From the NCBI RefSeq assembly GCF_900142925.1, contig NZ_FRCN01000008.1:366497-430496 (forward strand): 64,000 nt of DNA, read 5' to 3'. The stretch comes from Chitinophaga sp. CF418 (GTDB lineage: Bacteria > Bacteroidota > Bacteroidia > Chitinophagales > Chitinophagaceae). Below, piece by piece: positions 46,529 to 55,371 of this stretch. Position 1 is the stretch's first letter; the number at the start of each line of letters is the position of its first letter. Below the pieces are notes generated by a model. It saw only the letters and a list, made by a program, of their open reading frames with translations, searched no databases and was not told where the DNA came from. The translations under genes and the position numbers were made by a program.

Positions 46529-46552
46529 TGTTGTACTCGTATTAGTACAACA
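46529..46552. promoter_or_regulatory. Perfect inverted repeat upstream of the sugar dehydrogenase gene
   Basis: TGTTGTACT (46529-46537) and AGTACAACA (46544-46552) have perfect 9-bp arms and a 6-nt spacer, about 180 bases ahead of the next start codon. It lacks a T run and may be an operator. Confidence 0.45.
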
Positions 46553-46729
46553 TCAAAAGTTCATTTAAGGGTAATACAAGTATCAAACTTATGTTGTAAA
46601 TTTCGTCTGTCAACAAATCAAAAATAACCTTATCCTGTATTTTATTTATCACTCCCTAAACCATATTCATAAACCTTAACACGTCAATAATTACACTCTA
46701 GTTTTTCAACAAAAAACCATTTAAACACA

Positions 46730-49700
46730 ATGAAGAAAAACCTGCTGCTTAGGTTTCATAAGCATCTGCTGACAGCATGCTGTGGAATAGCTATGTTCCT
46801 CGCAAGCCCTCATGGCGCTTATAGTCAGTTGCCAACTGGCTTTACCCAGAAAAAATTAACCGGCGACGTTATCAACGAAGCAACTGCCCTGGCCCATGCG
46901 CCGGATGGCAGGATCTTTATCGCAGAACGTGGAGGTAACGTTAAAGTGTTCCAGAATGGAACTGTCACTACAGTGCACACTGCACAGACAGTTACGGATG
47001 CTGAACAGGGACTATTGGGCATCACCCTGCATCCTCAGTTTGCAACCAATGGCAAGTTTTACATTTTCTACACCAACACGGAAATGAAACGCCATTACAT
47101 CGATGTGCTTACCATCACTACTGCCAACCAGGTGACAAGTGTTAACCGGGTGATGGAACTTGATTCAATCATTAACGGCGCACACAATGGCGGCGCTCTC
47201 CTGTTCCGTCAGGGACTGCTCTATGTAGCTGTCGGAGAAAGCAACTCCTCTGTTGAATCTCCCAAGCTGGATACTTACCGTGGCAAGATCCTGCGTTTAA
47301 CAGAAGATGGTCAGCCTGCACCAGGCAACCCTTATTACGACGTACCTGGCGCAAGCCGTCAGCAGAGAAGCATCTGGGCACGCGGTCTGAGAAACCCATG
47401 GAAAATGGCGCTCGACCCGGCATCCCAGAAGATCTTTGTAATGGACGTAGGTGGCGACTATGAAGAGATCAATGATGTAACCACTCCTGATGCCAGCAAA
47501 GGTTATAACTATGGCTGGAGCCAGGATGGTAAAACAGGTCCTACCCAGGCAGCTGGTACTATCACTGCAGCGTACTATTACGACCATAGTGATGATAAGG
47601 GAGGATGCGCCATCACATCCGGCGTGTTCTTTAATCCACCTGCTACCAATTATCCCGCGGAATACCGTAACAAGTTCTTCTTCACCGACTGGTGCAGGGA
47701 CTGGTACAGATTTGTGGATGTTAACAACCTGACACCGGCATCTCAGTACACTGAGTTTGCACCAAAAGGTTTCACACGCATTTTGGGTACAAGTGTTGGC
47801 CTTGATGGTAACATTTATTATATAGGATACGCAACAAGTGGTGCTTTATGGAGAATTGAATACAATAATAATCAGGCTCCGACTATCGTGAACCAGCCGG
47901 TAAGCGCAACAGTTACTTCCGGTGATCCTGTACAGTTCTCGGTGAGCGCTTCAGGTGGTATTCCGATGTCATTCCAGTGGCAGAAAAACGGGGTGAATAT
48001 CCCGGGTGCAACAGAGAGCGCTTTCTCTATTGCACAAACCACTCCGGCTGACTCAGGTCTATACCGTTGTGTAGTGATCAATCACATCGACACCGCCATC
48101 AGTACTGCAGCAAAACTGACCGTACTGCCTTTCAATGCAAGACCAGTCCCACACATCAGCGCACCAACCGGCGATGTAAAATGGAGCGTAGGTACTGTAA
48201 TAAACTTTTCTGGTACTGCTACGGATACCGAAGATGGCACACTGCCAGCATCAGCATACCGTTGGGAGCTCCGTTTCTTCCATAAGGATACAGAAACCAG
48301 CGAACACTGGCACCCTGGTCCTACCCTGCCTGCAGGTATCAAATCAGGGTCTTTCACCGCAGATAATCTTGGTGAATCTTCTTCGAATATCTGGTTCAGA
48401 CTGCTCCTGATCGTTACAGATTCCAATGGCCGTACAGGCGTTGATTCTGTAGACATCTTCCCTAACAAGATACAGGCAACCGTAACTTCCAATGTTCCTG
48501 GTCTCCAGCTGGTGTTAGGTAAAGAAGCCACTTCTCCATTTACCAAGACGATGGTGGTAAATGCACTCACTACCCTGCAGGCTATCACACCTCAGGTACT
48601 GGGAGACACTACCTATGCATTCGTATCCTGGAGCCATGGTGGAGATACCTTACAGTCTATCCGTGTTCCGGCTGTTAACACTACCTATACTGCCACATAT
48701 AAGGCAACCGGTTCCCGTCAGAATCCTTTCCCTGCCGGAACTGCTCCACGTGCTATACCTGGCAAGATCGAGATAGAAGACTTCGATTCCGGCGGTGAGG
48801 GTATCGCTTATCACGATGAGAGTACTGCCAACCAGGGTAATCAATATCGTACCAATGAAGGCGTAGACCTGGAAAACTGCTCAGAAGGCGGTTATAACAT
48901 CGGCTACGTTAGCAATGGCGAATGGCTGGAATATTCTGTCAATGTCACTATTCCAGGTAAATATACCTTCGCTGCACGCGTTGCCAATCCGGGTACAGCC
49001 AAAACCCTCCATGTAGAGCTGGATGGCCAGAACATCACTGGTCCTGTTACCGTACCTACCACAGGTGGCTTCCAGGCATGGCAGACGGTTTCTGCTACTA
49101 CTACCACATTACCGGCCGGCAACCATATTGTGCGTATCGTACTTGAAGCAAATGACTTCAACGTAAACTACTTCACTTTCGCACTGGCTATCGGCGATGC
49201 TCCGACAGTGAACATCACCGCTCCTGCGAATGGCGAAGCATTCCTGAGTGGTGCTGATATCCTGCTCAAAGCTGACGCAGCTGATACAGACGGTACCGTT
49301 AAGAAGGTGGAATTCTTCCAGGGTGTGACCAAGATCGGTGAAGATACCACCAGCCCATATCAATACCTGTGGACAGGGGTACCTACCGGTTCTTATAGCA
49401 TCACAGCCAAAGCTACCGACAACAACCAGATGACGACTACTTCTACTCCGGTTGCTATCAACGTGACAGCAGCTCCTGTTCAGAAGAACGTTCCTGGCCG
49501 TATCGAGGCGGAAGATTTTGACGCCATGAACGGTATCGGTACAGAAGGTTGTGGTGACGTAGGCGGCGGCCAGAACATCGGCTGGGTTGGAACCGGCGAC
49601 TGGATGGATTATAATGTGAACGTTGCCACTTCAGGCACCTATACCGTAGCCTTCCGTGTGGCCAGCGCTCCTGGTGGTGGCCAGCTGCAACTGCAGTCCG

Positions 49701-50122
49701 GTACCAACATACTGACTACCGTTGATGTAGAAGCTACCGGTGGATGGCAATCATGGGTAACCAAGACCACCACCGTTACGCTGACTGCAGGCAGACAAAC
49801 GCTCCGCGTTTATGCTTCCCGCGCTGACTTTAACCTGAACTGGTTCGAATTCACCGTTCCTGTGCAATCCCTTGCTATCAGCAACCCGGCTGCTCAGGAA
49901 CCAGTAGTGAGAGTTTATCCTAACCCGGTAACTGATCTGCTGACGGTGGGTAATGTGAAGAACGGCGGTCTGTTTACCATCACTAACGTGGTGACTTCAC
50001 AGACTGTTACGATTAAGGCAGTGAATGGTATTCTGGATGTAAGCAAACTGTCTCCAGGCGTTTATGTACTGAAATTTACCAATGCCGGGAAACCGGTGGT
50101 GAAGAAATTTGTGAAGATGTAA
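46730..50122 (+). CDS. Modular T9SS-secreted PQQ-type sugar dehydrogenase with CBM6 domains
   Basis: A 1130-residue secreted protein with a signal peptide (about 1-33). Residues about 35-385 form a glucose/sorbosone dehydrogenase-type six-bladed propeller (ALAHAPDGRIFIAERGGNVKVF, QGLLGITLHPQF, GAHNGGALLF, ARGLRNPWKMALDP), the fold that binds PQQ in soluble aldose dehydrogenases. Then follow an immunoglobulin-like domain (390-465), a PKD-like part, CBM6 (about 676-817), Big_7 (about 823-910), a second CBM6 (about 921-1043) and a type IX C-terminal domain (about 1060-1130, RVYPNPVTDLLTV). It probably oxidises sugars while bound to polysaccharide. Confidence 0.85.
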   Translation: MKKNLLLRFHKHLLTACCGIAMFLASPHGAYSQLPTGFTQKKLTGDVINEATALAHAPDGRIFIAERGGNVKVFQNGTVTTVHTAQTVTDAEQGLLGITLHPQFATNGKFYIFYTNTEMKRHYIDVLTITTANQVTSVNRVMELDSIINGAHNGGALLFRQGLLYVAVGESNSSVESPKLDTYRGKILRLTEDGQPAPGNPYYDVPGASRQQRSIWARGLRNPWKMALDPASQKIFVMDVGGDYEEINDVTTPDASKGYNYGWSQDGKTGPTQAAGTITAAYYYDHSDDKGGCAITSGVFFNPPATNYPAEYRNKFFFTDWCRDWYRFVDVNNLTPASQYTEFAPKGFTRILGTSVGLDGNIYYIGYATSGALWRIEYNNNQAPTIVNQPVSATVTSGDPVQFSVSASGGIPMSFQWQKNGVNIPGATESAFSIAQTTPADSGLYRCVVINHIDTAISTAAKLTVLPFNARPVPHISAPTGDVKWSVGTVINFSGTATDTEDGTLPASAYRWELRFFHKDTETSEHWHPGPTLPAGIKSGSFTADNLGESSSNIWFRLLLIVTDSNGRTGVDSVDIFPNKIQATVTSNVPGLQLVLGKEATSPFTKTMVVNALTTLQAITPQVLGDTTYAFVSWSHGGDTLQSIRVPAVNTTYTATYKATGSRQNPFPAGTAPRAIPGKIEIEDFDSGGEGIAYHDESTANQGNQYRTNEGVDLENCSEGGYNIGYVSNGEWLEYSVNVTIPGKYTFAARVANPGTAKTLHVELDGQNITGPVTVPTTGGFQAWQTVSATTTTLPAGNHIVRIVLEANDFNVNYFTFALAIGDAPTVNITAPANGEAFLSGADILLKADAADTDGTVKKVEFFQGVTKIGEDTTSPYQYLWTGVPTGSYSITAKATDNNQMTTTSTPVAINVTAAPVQKNVPGRIEAEDFDAMNGIGTEGCGDVGGGQNIGWVGTGDWMDYNVNVATSGTYTVAFRVASAPGGGQLQLQSGTNILTTVDVEATGGWQSWVTKTTTVTLTAGRQTLRVYASRADFNLNWFEFTVPVQSLAISNPAAQEPVVRVYPNPVTDLLTVGNVKNGGLFTITNVVTSQTVTIKAVNGILDVSKLSPGVYVLKFTNAGKPVVKKFVKM

Positions 50123-50141
50123 TTGTGCTTTTAGCTATAGA

Positions 50142-50174
50142 AAGCCGTCCGCCGTTGGCGGACGGCTTTTTTTT
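50142..50174 (+). terminator. Rho-independent terminator after the sugar dehydrogenase gene
   Basis: AAGCCGTCCGCC (50142-50153) and GGCGGACGGCTT (50157-50168) form a perfect 12-bp stem with a 3-nt loop and a long T run. Confidence 0.95.
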
Positions 50175-50220
50175 ATTTTGGAGATTAGAAATATTTGTTT
50201 AGGTTTGCACCCCGTTAGAT

Positions 50221-50293
50221 GATTCCGTAGCTCAGTTGGTAGAGCAATACACTTTTAATGTATGGGTCCTGGGTTCGAGTCCCAGCGGGATCA
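50221..50293 (+). tRNA. tRNA-Lys (anticodon TTT)
   Basis: A 73-base cloverleaf: acceptor arms GATTCCG and CGGGATC with discriminator A, D arm with AGCTCAGTTGGTAGAGC, anticodon stem ATACA/TGTAT with loop CTTTTAA (anticodon TTT), and a T arm containing GGTTCGAGTCC. CCA is not encoded. It marks the change from core-like to AT-rich accessory DNA. Confidence 0.96.
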
Positions 50294-50305
50294 CAGACAA
50301 ACTTT

Positions 50306-50338
50306 AAAACCTGCGCTTGGCGCGGGTTTTGTTTTTTT
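50306..50338 (+). terminator. Rho-independent terminator after tRNA-Lys
   Basis: AAAACC-T-GCGC (50306-50316) and GCGC-G-GGTTTT (50320-50330) form the stem around a short loop, followed by GTTTTTTT. Confidence 0.85.
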
Positions 50339-50705
50339 AGTCGAGCGTTTAGTTGAGTTCCTTTTGTATAACCCCGATTTCTTTCCCGTACTTTATACAG
50401 GTTAATCAGCTTTTACTAAGGTATGAAATATCTATATCGGGATTTACAAAATCTTACCTGAAATATATAGCTCAATACCAAAAGTTGTGTAGTAAGCATA
50501 ACTATTAGTTTTGCAGAAGAATGAAAAGAAATAACGACTCCGGGTCAATAACTGTTTTACTGTGTTTCCATTTACCAGTACCTCTGGCTGAAAAGTAACC
50601 TGTTTTTTACGAGCCAACTATAAAAGCATTTAAGAAAAGTAATGCTAGTAAATAACAATGGAGCAACAACGTATTATAAGACATTTATTCACTGTGGTTT
50701 CCTGC
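50339..50705. other. AT-rich intergenic region without a recognised feature
   Basis: This stretch between the tRNA terminator and the small regulator gene has no coding frame of note and no second copy of the tRNA 3' end that would mark an integration site. I see nothing I can support. Confidence 0.5.
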
Positions 50706-51023
50706 TTAATCAAAGCCTTCTGAAAAAAACTCACTCGGCGTCTTTCCAAAACCATCAATAATCTTCAATAGAATACTAACTTTCATATCGGTAAACTGCT
50801 CACGTTCGTAATTGCCATAGCCGATCCTTGAAATTTCAATATCACTAGCAAAATTATCCCCGGAACCGAAGTTCCCTTCCTTACGCTCCAATTTGAATTT
50901 TTCAGATAGGTCGGCGAAAAACTTGGCATGGTCAAAATGCCCAAGAGTGGCCCTATTTCTAGGAGCTTTCTTTTCAGGAGCCTTCCCAACAGCTTTTTTT
51001 GAGACTTTTTTCTGTTTGGCCAT
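50706..51023 (-). CDS. Small XRE-type helix-turn-helix regulator
   Basis: A 105-residue protein from the ATG at 51023. A basic N-terminus (AKQKKVSKKAVGK) is followed by an HTH_3-like fold: FADLSEKFKLERKE, FASDIEISRIGYGNYERE and MKVSILLKIIDGFGKTPSEFF, where the last block is the usual final helices of XRE proteins. It should bind DNA as a dimer; the perfect inverted repeat just upstream is the likely target. An in-frame ATG at 51050 is less likely since it lies inside a copy of the half-site. Its targets might include the cassette at 51636-54335. Confidence 0.65.
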   Translation of the reverse strand: MAKQKKVSKKAVGKAPEKKAPRNRATLGHFDHAKFFADLSEKFKLERKEGNFGSGDNFASDIEISRIGYGNYEREQFTDMKVSILLKIIDGFGKTPSEFFSEGFD

Positions 51024-51068
51024 AATAAAGCGAAATAACAGAATATACATATCATTATCAACCTATTA

Positions 51069-51096
51069 CAATATACATACTGAAATATGTATATTG
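51069..51096. promoter_or_regulatory. Putative operator of the XRE-type regulator
   Basis: CAATATACATA (51069-51079) and TATGTATATTG (51086-51096) form a perfect 11-bp inverted repeat with a 6-nt spacer, 46 bases ahead of the start codon. A third half-site, GAATATACATA, is at 51041-51051. Confidence 0.65.
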
Positions 51097-51119
51097 CAAT
51101 GATCATTTGATCAAAAAAG

Positions 51120-51635
51120 TTCTTACATTTGTTTTGTTAACATATTTTTGCAACTTCATGTAAAATATTGAAGCTGCTTCTTTTACTACCAGCTTGGAAA
51201 AGTAGGACGTTCCTGGTGTACTGGTTATGAAAGAAGACGGCTCACGACACTGCGCGTGGGCCCTTCTTGACCGTACACAGCCCTCCTACTGGCTCCAAGC
51301 GGCGAGTTGGGTACCGCGCGCTTTCGTTATCCTTCCCGTTTCATTTCTTTCAACATCATTAGCGCCAGCTCTTTTGAGGCTACCCATCGATTTATTGGGG
51401 TTAAAATCTGAATTACTTTCTGGGATATCTATTCCGGATCTCAGCTTTTGTCCATTTGCTTGAAATGTCGATAGGACGAAGCAAACGTAAAAGCAAGGGG
51501 TATTGAAATAATTATATAAAATTCTATACTCTGCCGCAATGGCTTTGTTAGAACAGGCGAAGCGTACCTGATACGCTCGTCAGGGGCGCTGTTGCCTAAA
51601 CGGACAAATTTTTCGCTAATAATATTTCAACGTTT
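51120..51635. other. Intergenic region of different composition, unexplained
   Basis: This interval is visibly richer in G and C (about 51190-51330) than the surrounding AT-rich genes. Frames on both strands are open for up to about 80 codons but match nothing I know. A small hairpin AGCGTA-CCTGA-TACGCT lies at 51561-51577. It may be a decayed mobile element or gene remnant. Confidence 0.35.
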
Positions 51636-52607
51636 ATGAATGACAAACCGAAAAAGGTAAATCAAAAAAGCAAGTTTCCATTCTGTTTATCAGATGATGA
51701 AATGCTAAATCCAATTGAAGTATTTTATTCATTCTGTGACAATTCCAATTTAAGAACAGAAACACATCGACTAGATCGAGTTTTGGAAGCCATTTCAAAA
51801 TCTGGATACGAAAGTAATCGACTTTGCTATGAGCTAGTAGATACAGAATATAGACGGCTGATTGAAGCTTCATTCCTCCTCAGTGATCGTAAAATGATGG
51901 AGGAAATATCAATCGAGAGATTTCTTGGACTATTTGCACATGAAATTAAAACGCAACTAGTGGGCGCTTCAATGGCTGTTGAAGCACTTATAGAGAAAAA
52001 GGGGGCATTCTTTTTATCTCAACCGGACTTTGAATTCTATTTAATATCCCTCAAAAGCATTCTTTTCAATAGTAACCAGATATTATCGAATATGATTACG
52101 ACTGTACACTTCAAAGAGGATTACTTTTCGCTAAAAACTAATATTCAACCATTTAATGTGAGCGACTTCATAGATGCATGTACCAGGCCCTATCATCTTA
52201 TGAACGAAAGCTTTAAAAAACATCTTGTTGTCGAACAAAATCAACTAGAGGGTAAGACCATATTTACTGACAGAATAAAACTGCTGCAAATAATTCAAAA
52301 TCTTTTAAGCAACGCATATAAACATAGTACAGGCAATGATATTCAGTTAATCGCTACAGGCTTCGCCGACTATATATCTTTCTCAGTTATCACCATGGGG
52401 CAGACGATTTCAACTGAGGAAATTAAGCACCTTTTTAAAATGTTTTACAAGGTCAAACCCGGTGGTACTGGAAATGGGCTTGGACTTTATCTATGTCAAT
52501 TGTACACTGAACTCCTTAATGGCACCATAAAGATCACGAGTAATATGGGTATTACAAGTTTCACTGTGAGTATTCCATGCGAAATAAAAGACACTAATAT
52601 AGCATAG
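51636..52607 (+). CDS. Histidine-kinase-like protein without a visible sensor domain
   Basis: A 323-residue soluble protein. Residues about 90-160 look like a dimerisation helix pair with the phospho-acceptor box FAHEIKTQ (His102). Residues about 205-318 are a HATPase_c domain: N-box QIIQNLLSNAYKHS, F-box LFKMFYK and G2 box GTGNGLGLYLC. The G1 box (normally DxGxG) is replaced by TMGQT, so ATP use may be altered. There is no membrane segment and no response regulator nearby. It leads a rightward three-gene cassette with a small HTH-like gene and an McrB-like ATPase. Confidence 0.78.
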   Translation: MNDKPKKVNQKSKFPFCLSDDEMLNPIEVFYSFCDNSNLRTETHRLDRVLEAISKSGYESNRLCYELVDTEYRRLIEASFLLSDRKMMEEISIERFLGLFAHEIKTQLVGASMAVEALIEKKGAFFLSQPDFEFYLISLKSILFNSNQILSNMITTVHFKEDYFSLKTNIQPFNVSDFIDACTRPYHLMNESFKKHLVVEQNQLEGKTIFTDRIKLLQIIQNLLSNAYKHSTGNDIQLIATGFADYISFSVITMGQTISTEEIKHLFKMFYKVKPGGTGNGLGLYLCQLYTELLNGTIKITSNMGITSFTVSIPCEIKDTNIA

Positions 52608-52732
52608 GTTATGGGCATTCATCTGCATCGGATTCTTTCTGTACTAGATCTATTTTAACTCCATGCATGTGTTATGTAATAATCAAACGACTTCCAATAA
52701 CGATTATTCTTTTTTAATTAAAACTATACAAC

Positions 52733-53023
52733 ATGAAAAAAACTACGCCCTTGGCGAAACCTATTAATTTATTACAGGATGTGCATTCAAGAATGATCAA
52801 TCTACCAATTTATTTCCGGGAACGAATATGTGAGGAATGTGCCTGGAGCATACCTACATTTTACCGGAAGATGCGGGTCATTTTAAAGGCTGGTAACAGT
52901 CGTGAAACAATATCGCCAAGCCTTAGTAATGCCGAAAAAGAGAAGATCATGGCTATTGTTGACGAGGTGTACAGTAGCTTTTGGAATCATTGCAATAAGT
53001 ATAGAAAACACCAACAACGGTAG
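52733..53023 (+). CDS. Small protein, possibly helix-turn-helix
   Basis: A 96-residue basic protein. The segment ERICEECAWSIPTFYRKMR (about 30-48) reads like a recognition helix preceded by a turn, and NAEKEKIMAIVDEVYSSFW forms a second long helix. I recall no named family. It begins 125 bases after the kinase-like gene and ends one base before the ATPase start, so it is probably translated together with the ATPase. Confidence 0.6.
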   Translation: MKKTTPLAKPINLLQDVHSRMINLPIYFRERICEECAWSIPTFYRKMRVILKAGNSRETISPSLSNAEKEKIMAIVDEVYSSFWNHCNKYRKHQQR

Positions 53024-53024
53024 T

Positions 53025-54335
53025 ATGAGAAAAATAAATGATAAGCCTGCTTTAAAGAATCTGAAGGATCGTACGCTGAGGATTTTTAAAATGGAAGATG
53101 AGATTGAGAATGAGGAAACCTCACTAGCATCCCCTTTAAAAATTGAAAAGAGCATTGACAATATTAAACATCTGAATGGGAAGCGCAATATTAAAAAAGG
53201 GAAAAAATCTGGAGCATCTTTTAACTCAACTTTTCCGAGTGAGATTGACTTCAATCATCCTTATCGCCAGGCTTTAATGGCTATAAAGACAAAACCATTT
53301 ATACTTATGGCCGGAATGTGTGGAACAGGAAAATCTCGGTTTGCAAGAACACTAGCATTTCAGACTTGTCCGAAATATCTTCAAGAAAATGGACAGCCAG
53401 GAAACTTTGGAATAATAGCAGTTCGACCGGAGTGGTCTGATTCAAGCGATGCAATAGGCTGGTTTAATCGTGGAATTTATCATTTCACTACCTTTATATT
53501 TTTTTTAATAAAAGCTTGGCGGCACATTGATACACCATTTGTCCTATGCCTAGATGAAATGAACCTAGCAAAAGTTGAACATTACTTTGCCGACTTCCTA
53601 TCAATCTTAGAAAGTCGGCAATGGATCAACAATGAGTTCGTATCAGATCCTTTTATCAAACCAGATCAGTTAAAATTCTATGCAGATCAAGACCCAAATA
53701 TGTGGGCAAGAATTGGACTTAAATTAGACATTGAACTGAAAAATAGATTTCTTGCACATGGGATAACGCTACCACCAAATTTAATTGTAATCGGAACAGC
53801 CAATATGGACTATTCGGGCCATAGGTTTAGTATGAAAGTCTTGGATAGAATTACAGTAATAGAGATGACCGAAATAGATTTTTATGGAGGAATAAAAACC
53901 GATGACACGGATCTTAAGTTTCCTGATACTCCACTGTCGAAAGACAAGGTTTTGGGTCGAATTTTGTGCGGCAAGGAAGCCTACAATTTATCGCCAAAGC
54001 ATGGTGATTTAGTTATAGCGGAACTTCAGGCTATAGACAGAATACTGTCCGGAGTGCCATTCAGATTTGGATATCGTGTTCGCGATGCGGCCCTTATCTA
54101 CTATGTTTACAATTCGCAATTAGCTGGGATTCCTCATAATAACGATTCCGTTTACAAATGTTTAGACGAAATAATTTTAATGAAAATACTGCCTCGGATT
54201 GACGCAAACGGTGCAGAGAAGATCATTGACAGTTTTGTTCGTTTTACTAAAGGTAAATATCCTCGAAGTTTTCAACGACTCTTACATATGCAAAGCGAAG
54301 CCGACAAGTATTGCGGTATTTCTTTTTGGCAATAG
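53025..54335 (+). CDS. McrB-like AAA+ ATPase
   Basis: A 436-residue protein from the ATG at 53025, one base after the preceding stop; an upstream in-frame start would overlap the small gene by 122 bases and is less likely. Residues 1-75 are charged and disordered-looking. The AAA+ core has Walker A AGMCGTGKS (96-104), Walker B FVLCLDEMNLAKVEHYFADF (about 172-191) and sensor I VIGTANMDY (Asn260), followed by HRFSMKVLDR. These patterns are those of McrB-type ATPases, which normally drive a nuclease partner (McrC) or another effector. No McrC is present, so the effector is either elsewhere or one of the two upstream proteins. Confidence 0.8.
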   Translation: MRKINDKPALKNLKDRTLRIFKMEDEIENEETSLASPLKIEKSIDNIKHLNGKRNIKKGKKSGASFNSTFPSEIDFNHPYRQALMAIKTKPFILMAGMCGTGKSRFARTLAFQTCPKYLQENGQPGNFGIIAVRPEWSDSSDAIGWFNRGIYHFTTFIFFLIKAWRHIDTPFVLCLDEMNLAKVEHYFADFLSILESRQWINNEFVSDPFIKPDQLKFYADQDPNMWARIGLKLDIELKNRFLAHGITLPPNLIVIGTANMDYSGHRFSMKVLDRITVIEMTEIDFYGGIKTDDTDLKFPDTPLSKDKVLGRILCGKEAYNLSPKHGDLVIAELQAIDRILSGVPFRFGYRVRDAALIYYVYNSQLAGIPHNNDSVYKCLDEIILMKILPRIDANGAEKIIDSFVRFTKGKYPRSFQRLLHMQSEADKYCGISFWQ

Positions 54336-54356
54336 GTTGTTCTTTCAGAACATGAT

Positions 54357-54392
54357 AAAAGCCCCTATTCAAATCCGAATAGGGGTTTTATT
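54357..54392. terminator. Bidirectional terminator between the ATPase gene and the immunity array
   Basis: CCCCTATTC (54362-54370) and GAATAGGGG (54377-54385) form the stem, flanked by AAAA on the left and TTTTATTT on the right, so it can stop transcripts from both sides. Confidence 0.85.
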
Positions 54393-54440
54393 TATTGTAG
54401 AGGCTCGGATATCGGCCCGACATCTATGAGCAGAATAGCT

Positions 54441-55250
54441 TCAATAGACGGTTGGAAACGGAAGTAGAGTATTCAACTTCTCTTCAATTTCATCCATCTT
54501 AGTGCATTCTCTAAATCTTCTTTGCTTTTTAAGAATTTCGGGAGCTTCGTAATCTTCTTCATGCATGTCGAAAAGCTTAAAGTACACTGTTCCGGGTGCA
54601 ACAATTAACTTTTTCAAAGCTCCCTCAAAGGCCATCACGTCAGTTTCCTCGAAGTACCCCCATGCGCCAGGGCCAAACCACAGATCCGGAGCAGCCATCA
54701 ACATCATATTGTGGGTTTGAATATGACGCCCCGGATTGTCTCTAATGTCAACAGTTAATCCGACTTTATCAGTCCAGTGTGGATGTGAGATTAGCTTTCT
54801 GCCATCCAAACTTTTGCCGAAGAGTGCGAAATTCGCAACAAACTGTTCTCTTTGCCAGCATGCCTTTTCACTATCAAATAACATCGCAAAATTGAATTTC
54901 CGTACAGCTGCAGCAAAAATAAAACCTTCTATATTAAAGAACTGATCGTTTAAAATAATCACGCGGATTATTTCAGTAGCAAATCCCTCATCTCGCCAAT
55001 AAGCCAAGGAATTCATATCGGGGTATTGTGTAATCTCAGAAATCTCACCCTCATGAACTGAAAACCAATCCATATCTTTCGAAGCGAGTAATTTTGGTAT
55101 ATCTCCAACCTGTTGAATTAATTCCCCGGCTTCAAAAGCACCAGGACATTTAATTACATTAACATGGCCCTTAACATGGGGCATAACCAGTGCATATGCA
55201 TCGGCAGCAGATTCAAACGCGCCAATAGTGAAGGAAATTTCAAATCTCAT
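54441..55250 (-). CDS. Putative immunity protein, paralogue 3
   Basis: A 269-residue soluble protein, third of three paralogues that follow the RHS toxin gene. Shared blocks are the opening MRFEISFTIGAFESAADAYAL, YWRDEGFATEIIRVIIL, GKSLDGRKLISHPHWTDKVG, DIRDNPGRHIQTHNMMLMAAPDLWFGPGAWGYF and an end in LNTLLPFPTVY. It is closest to the second paralogue. No signal peptide or enzyme motif is visible. As the most distal copy, it is separated from paralogue 2 by 350 bases that hold a short remnant frame. Its role in protecting against the RHS toxin tip is inferred from position and copy number. Confidence 0.6.
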   Translation of the reverse strand: MRFEISFTIGAFESAADAYALVMPHVKGHVNVIKCPGAFEAGELIQQVGDIPKLLASKDMDWFSVHEGEISEITQYPDMNSLAYWRDEGFATEIIRVIILNDQFFNIEGFIFAAAVRKFNFAMLFDSEKACWQREQFVANFALFGKSLDGRKLISHPHWTDKVGLTVDIRDNPGRHIQTHNMMLMAAPDLWFGPGAWGYFEETDVMAFEGALKKLIVAPGTVYFKLFDMHEEDYEAPEILKKQRRFRECTKMDEIEEKLNTLLPFPTVY

Positions 55251-55371
55251 AGTATTAGCAAATAAAACTGATTATGCGTTTAAAAGGTAATTGCAGTCCT
55301 GCAACTTCCTTTTGTATTAGTTAGTTGGTAAAATTGTAGCATTTTGAATTTTACTTTTCAGGACGAGCTAT

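Noticed and set aside
50221..50293. tRNA-Lys as a proven attachment site
   Set aside because: I found no direct repeat of the tRNA 3' end downstream and no integrase in the window, so only a possible boundary is claimed.
51180..51340. Possible 3' end of a group II intron on the minus strand
   Set aside because: A few bases recall a domain V (GAGCC and TACGG pieces), but the stem does not pair properly and no reverse transcriptase is present.
51227..51463. A rightward 78-codon open frame
   Set aside because: Composition is not protein-like, the opposite strand is equally open, and there is no recognisable motif.
52902..53024. Upstream in-frame start of the McrB-like ATPase
   Set aside because: It would overlap the small upstream gene by 122 bases and read through it in another frame; the ATG at 53025 follows the stop by one base.
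53025..54335. A complete McrBC restriction system
   Set aside because: No McrC nuclease gene and no N-terminal methyl-DNA-binding domain on the ATPase are visible.
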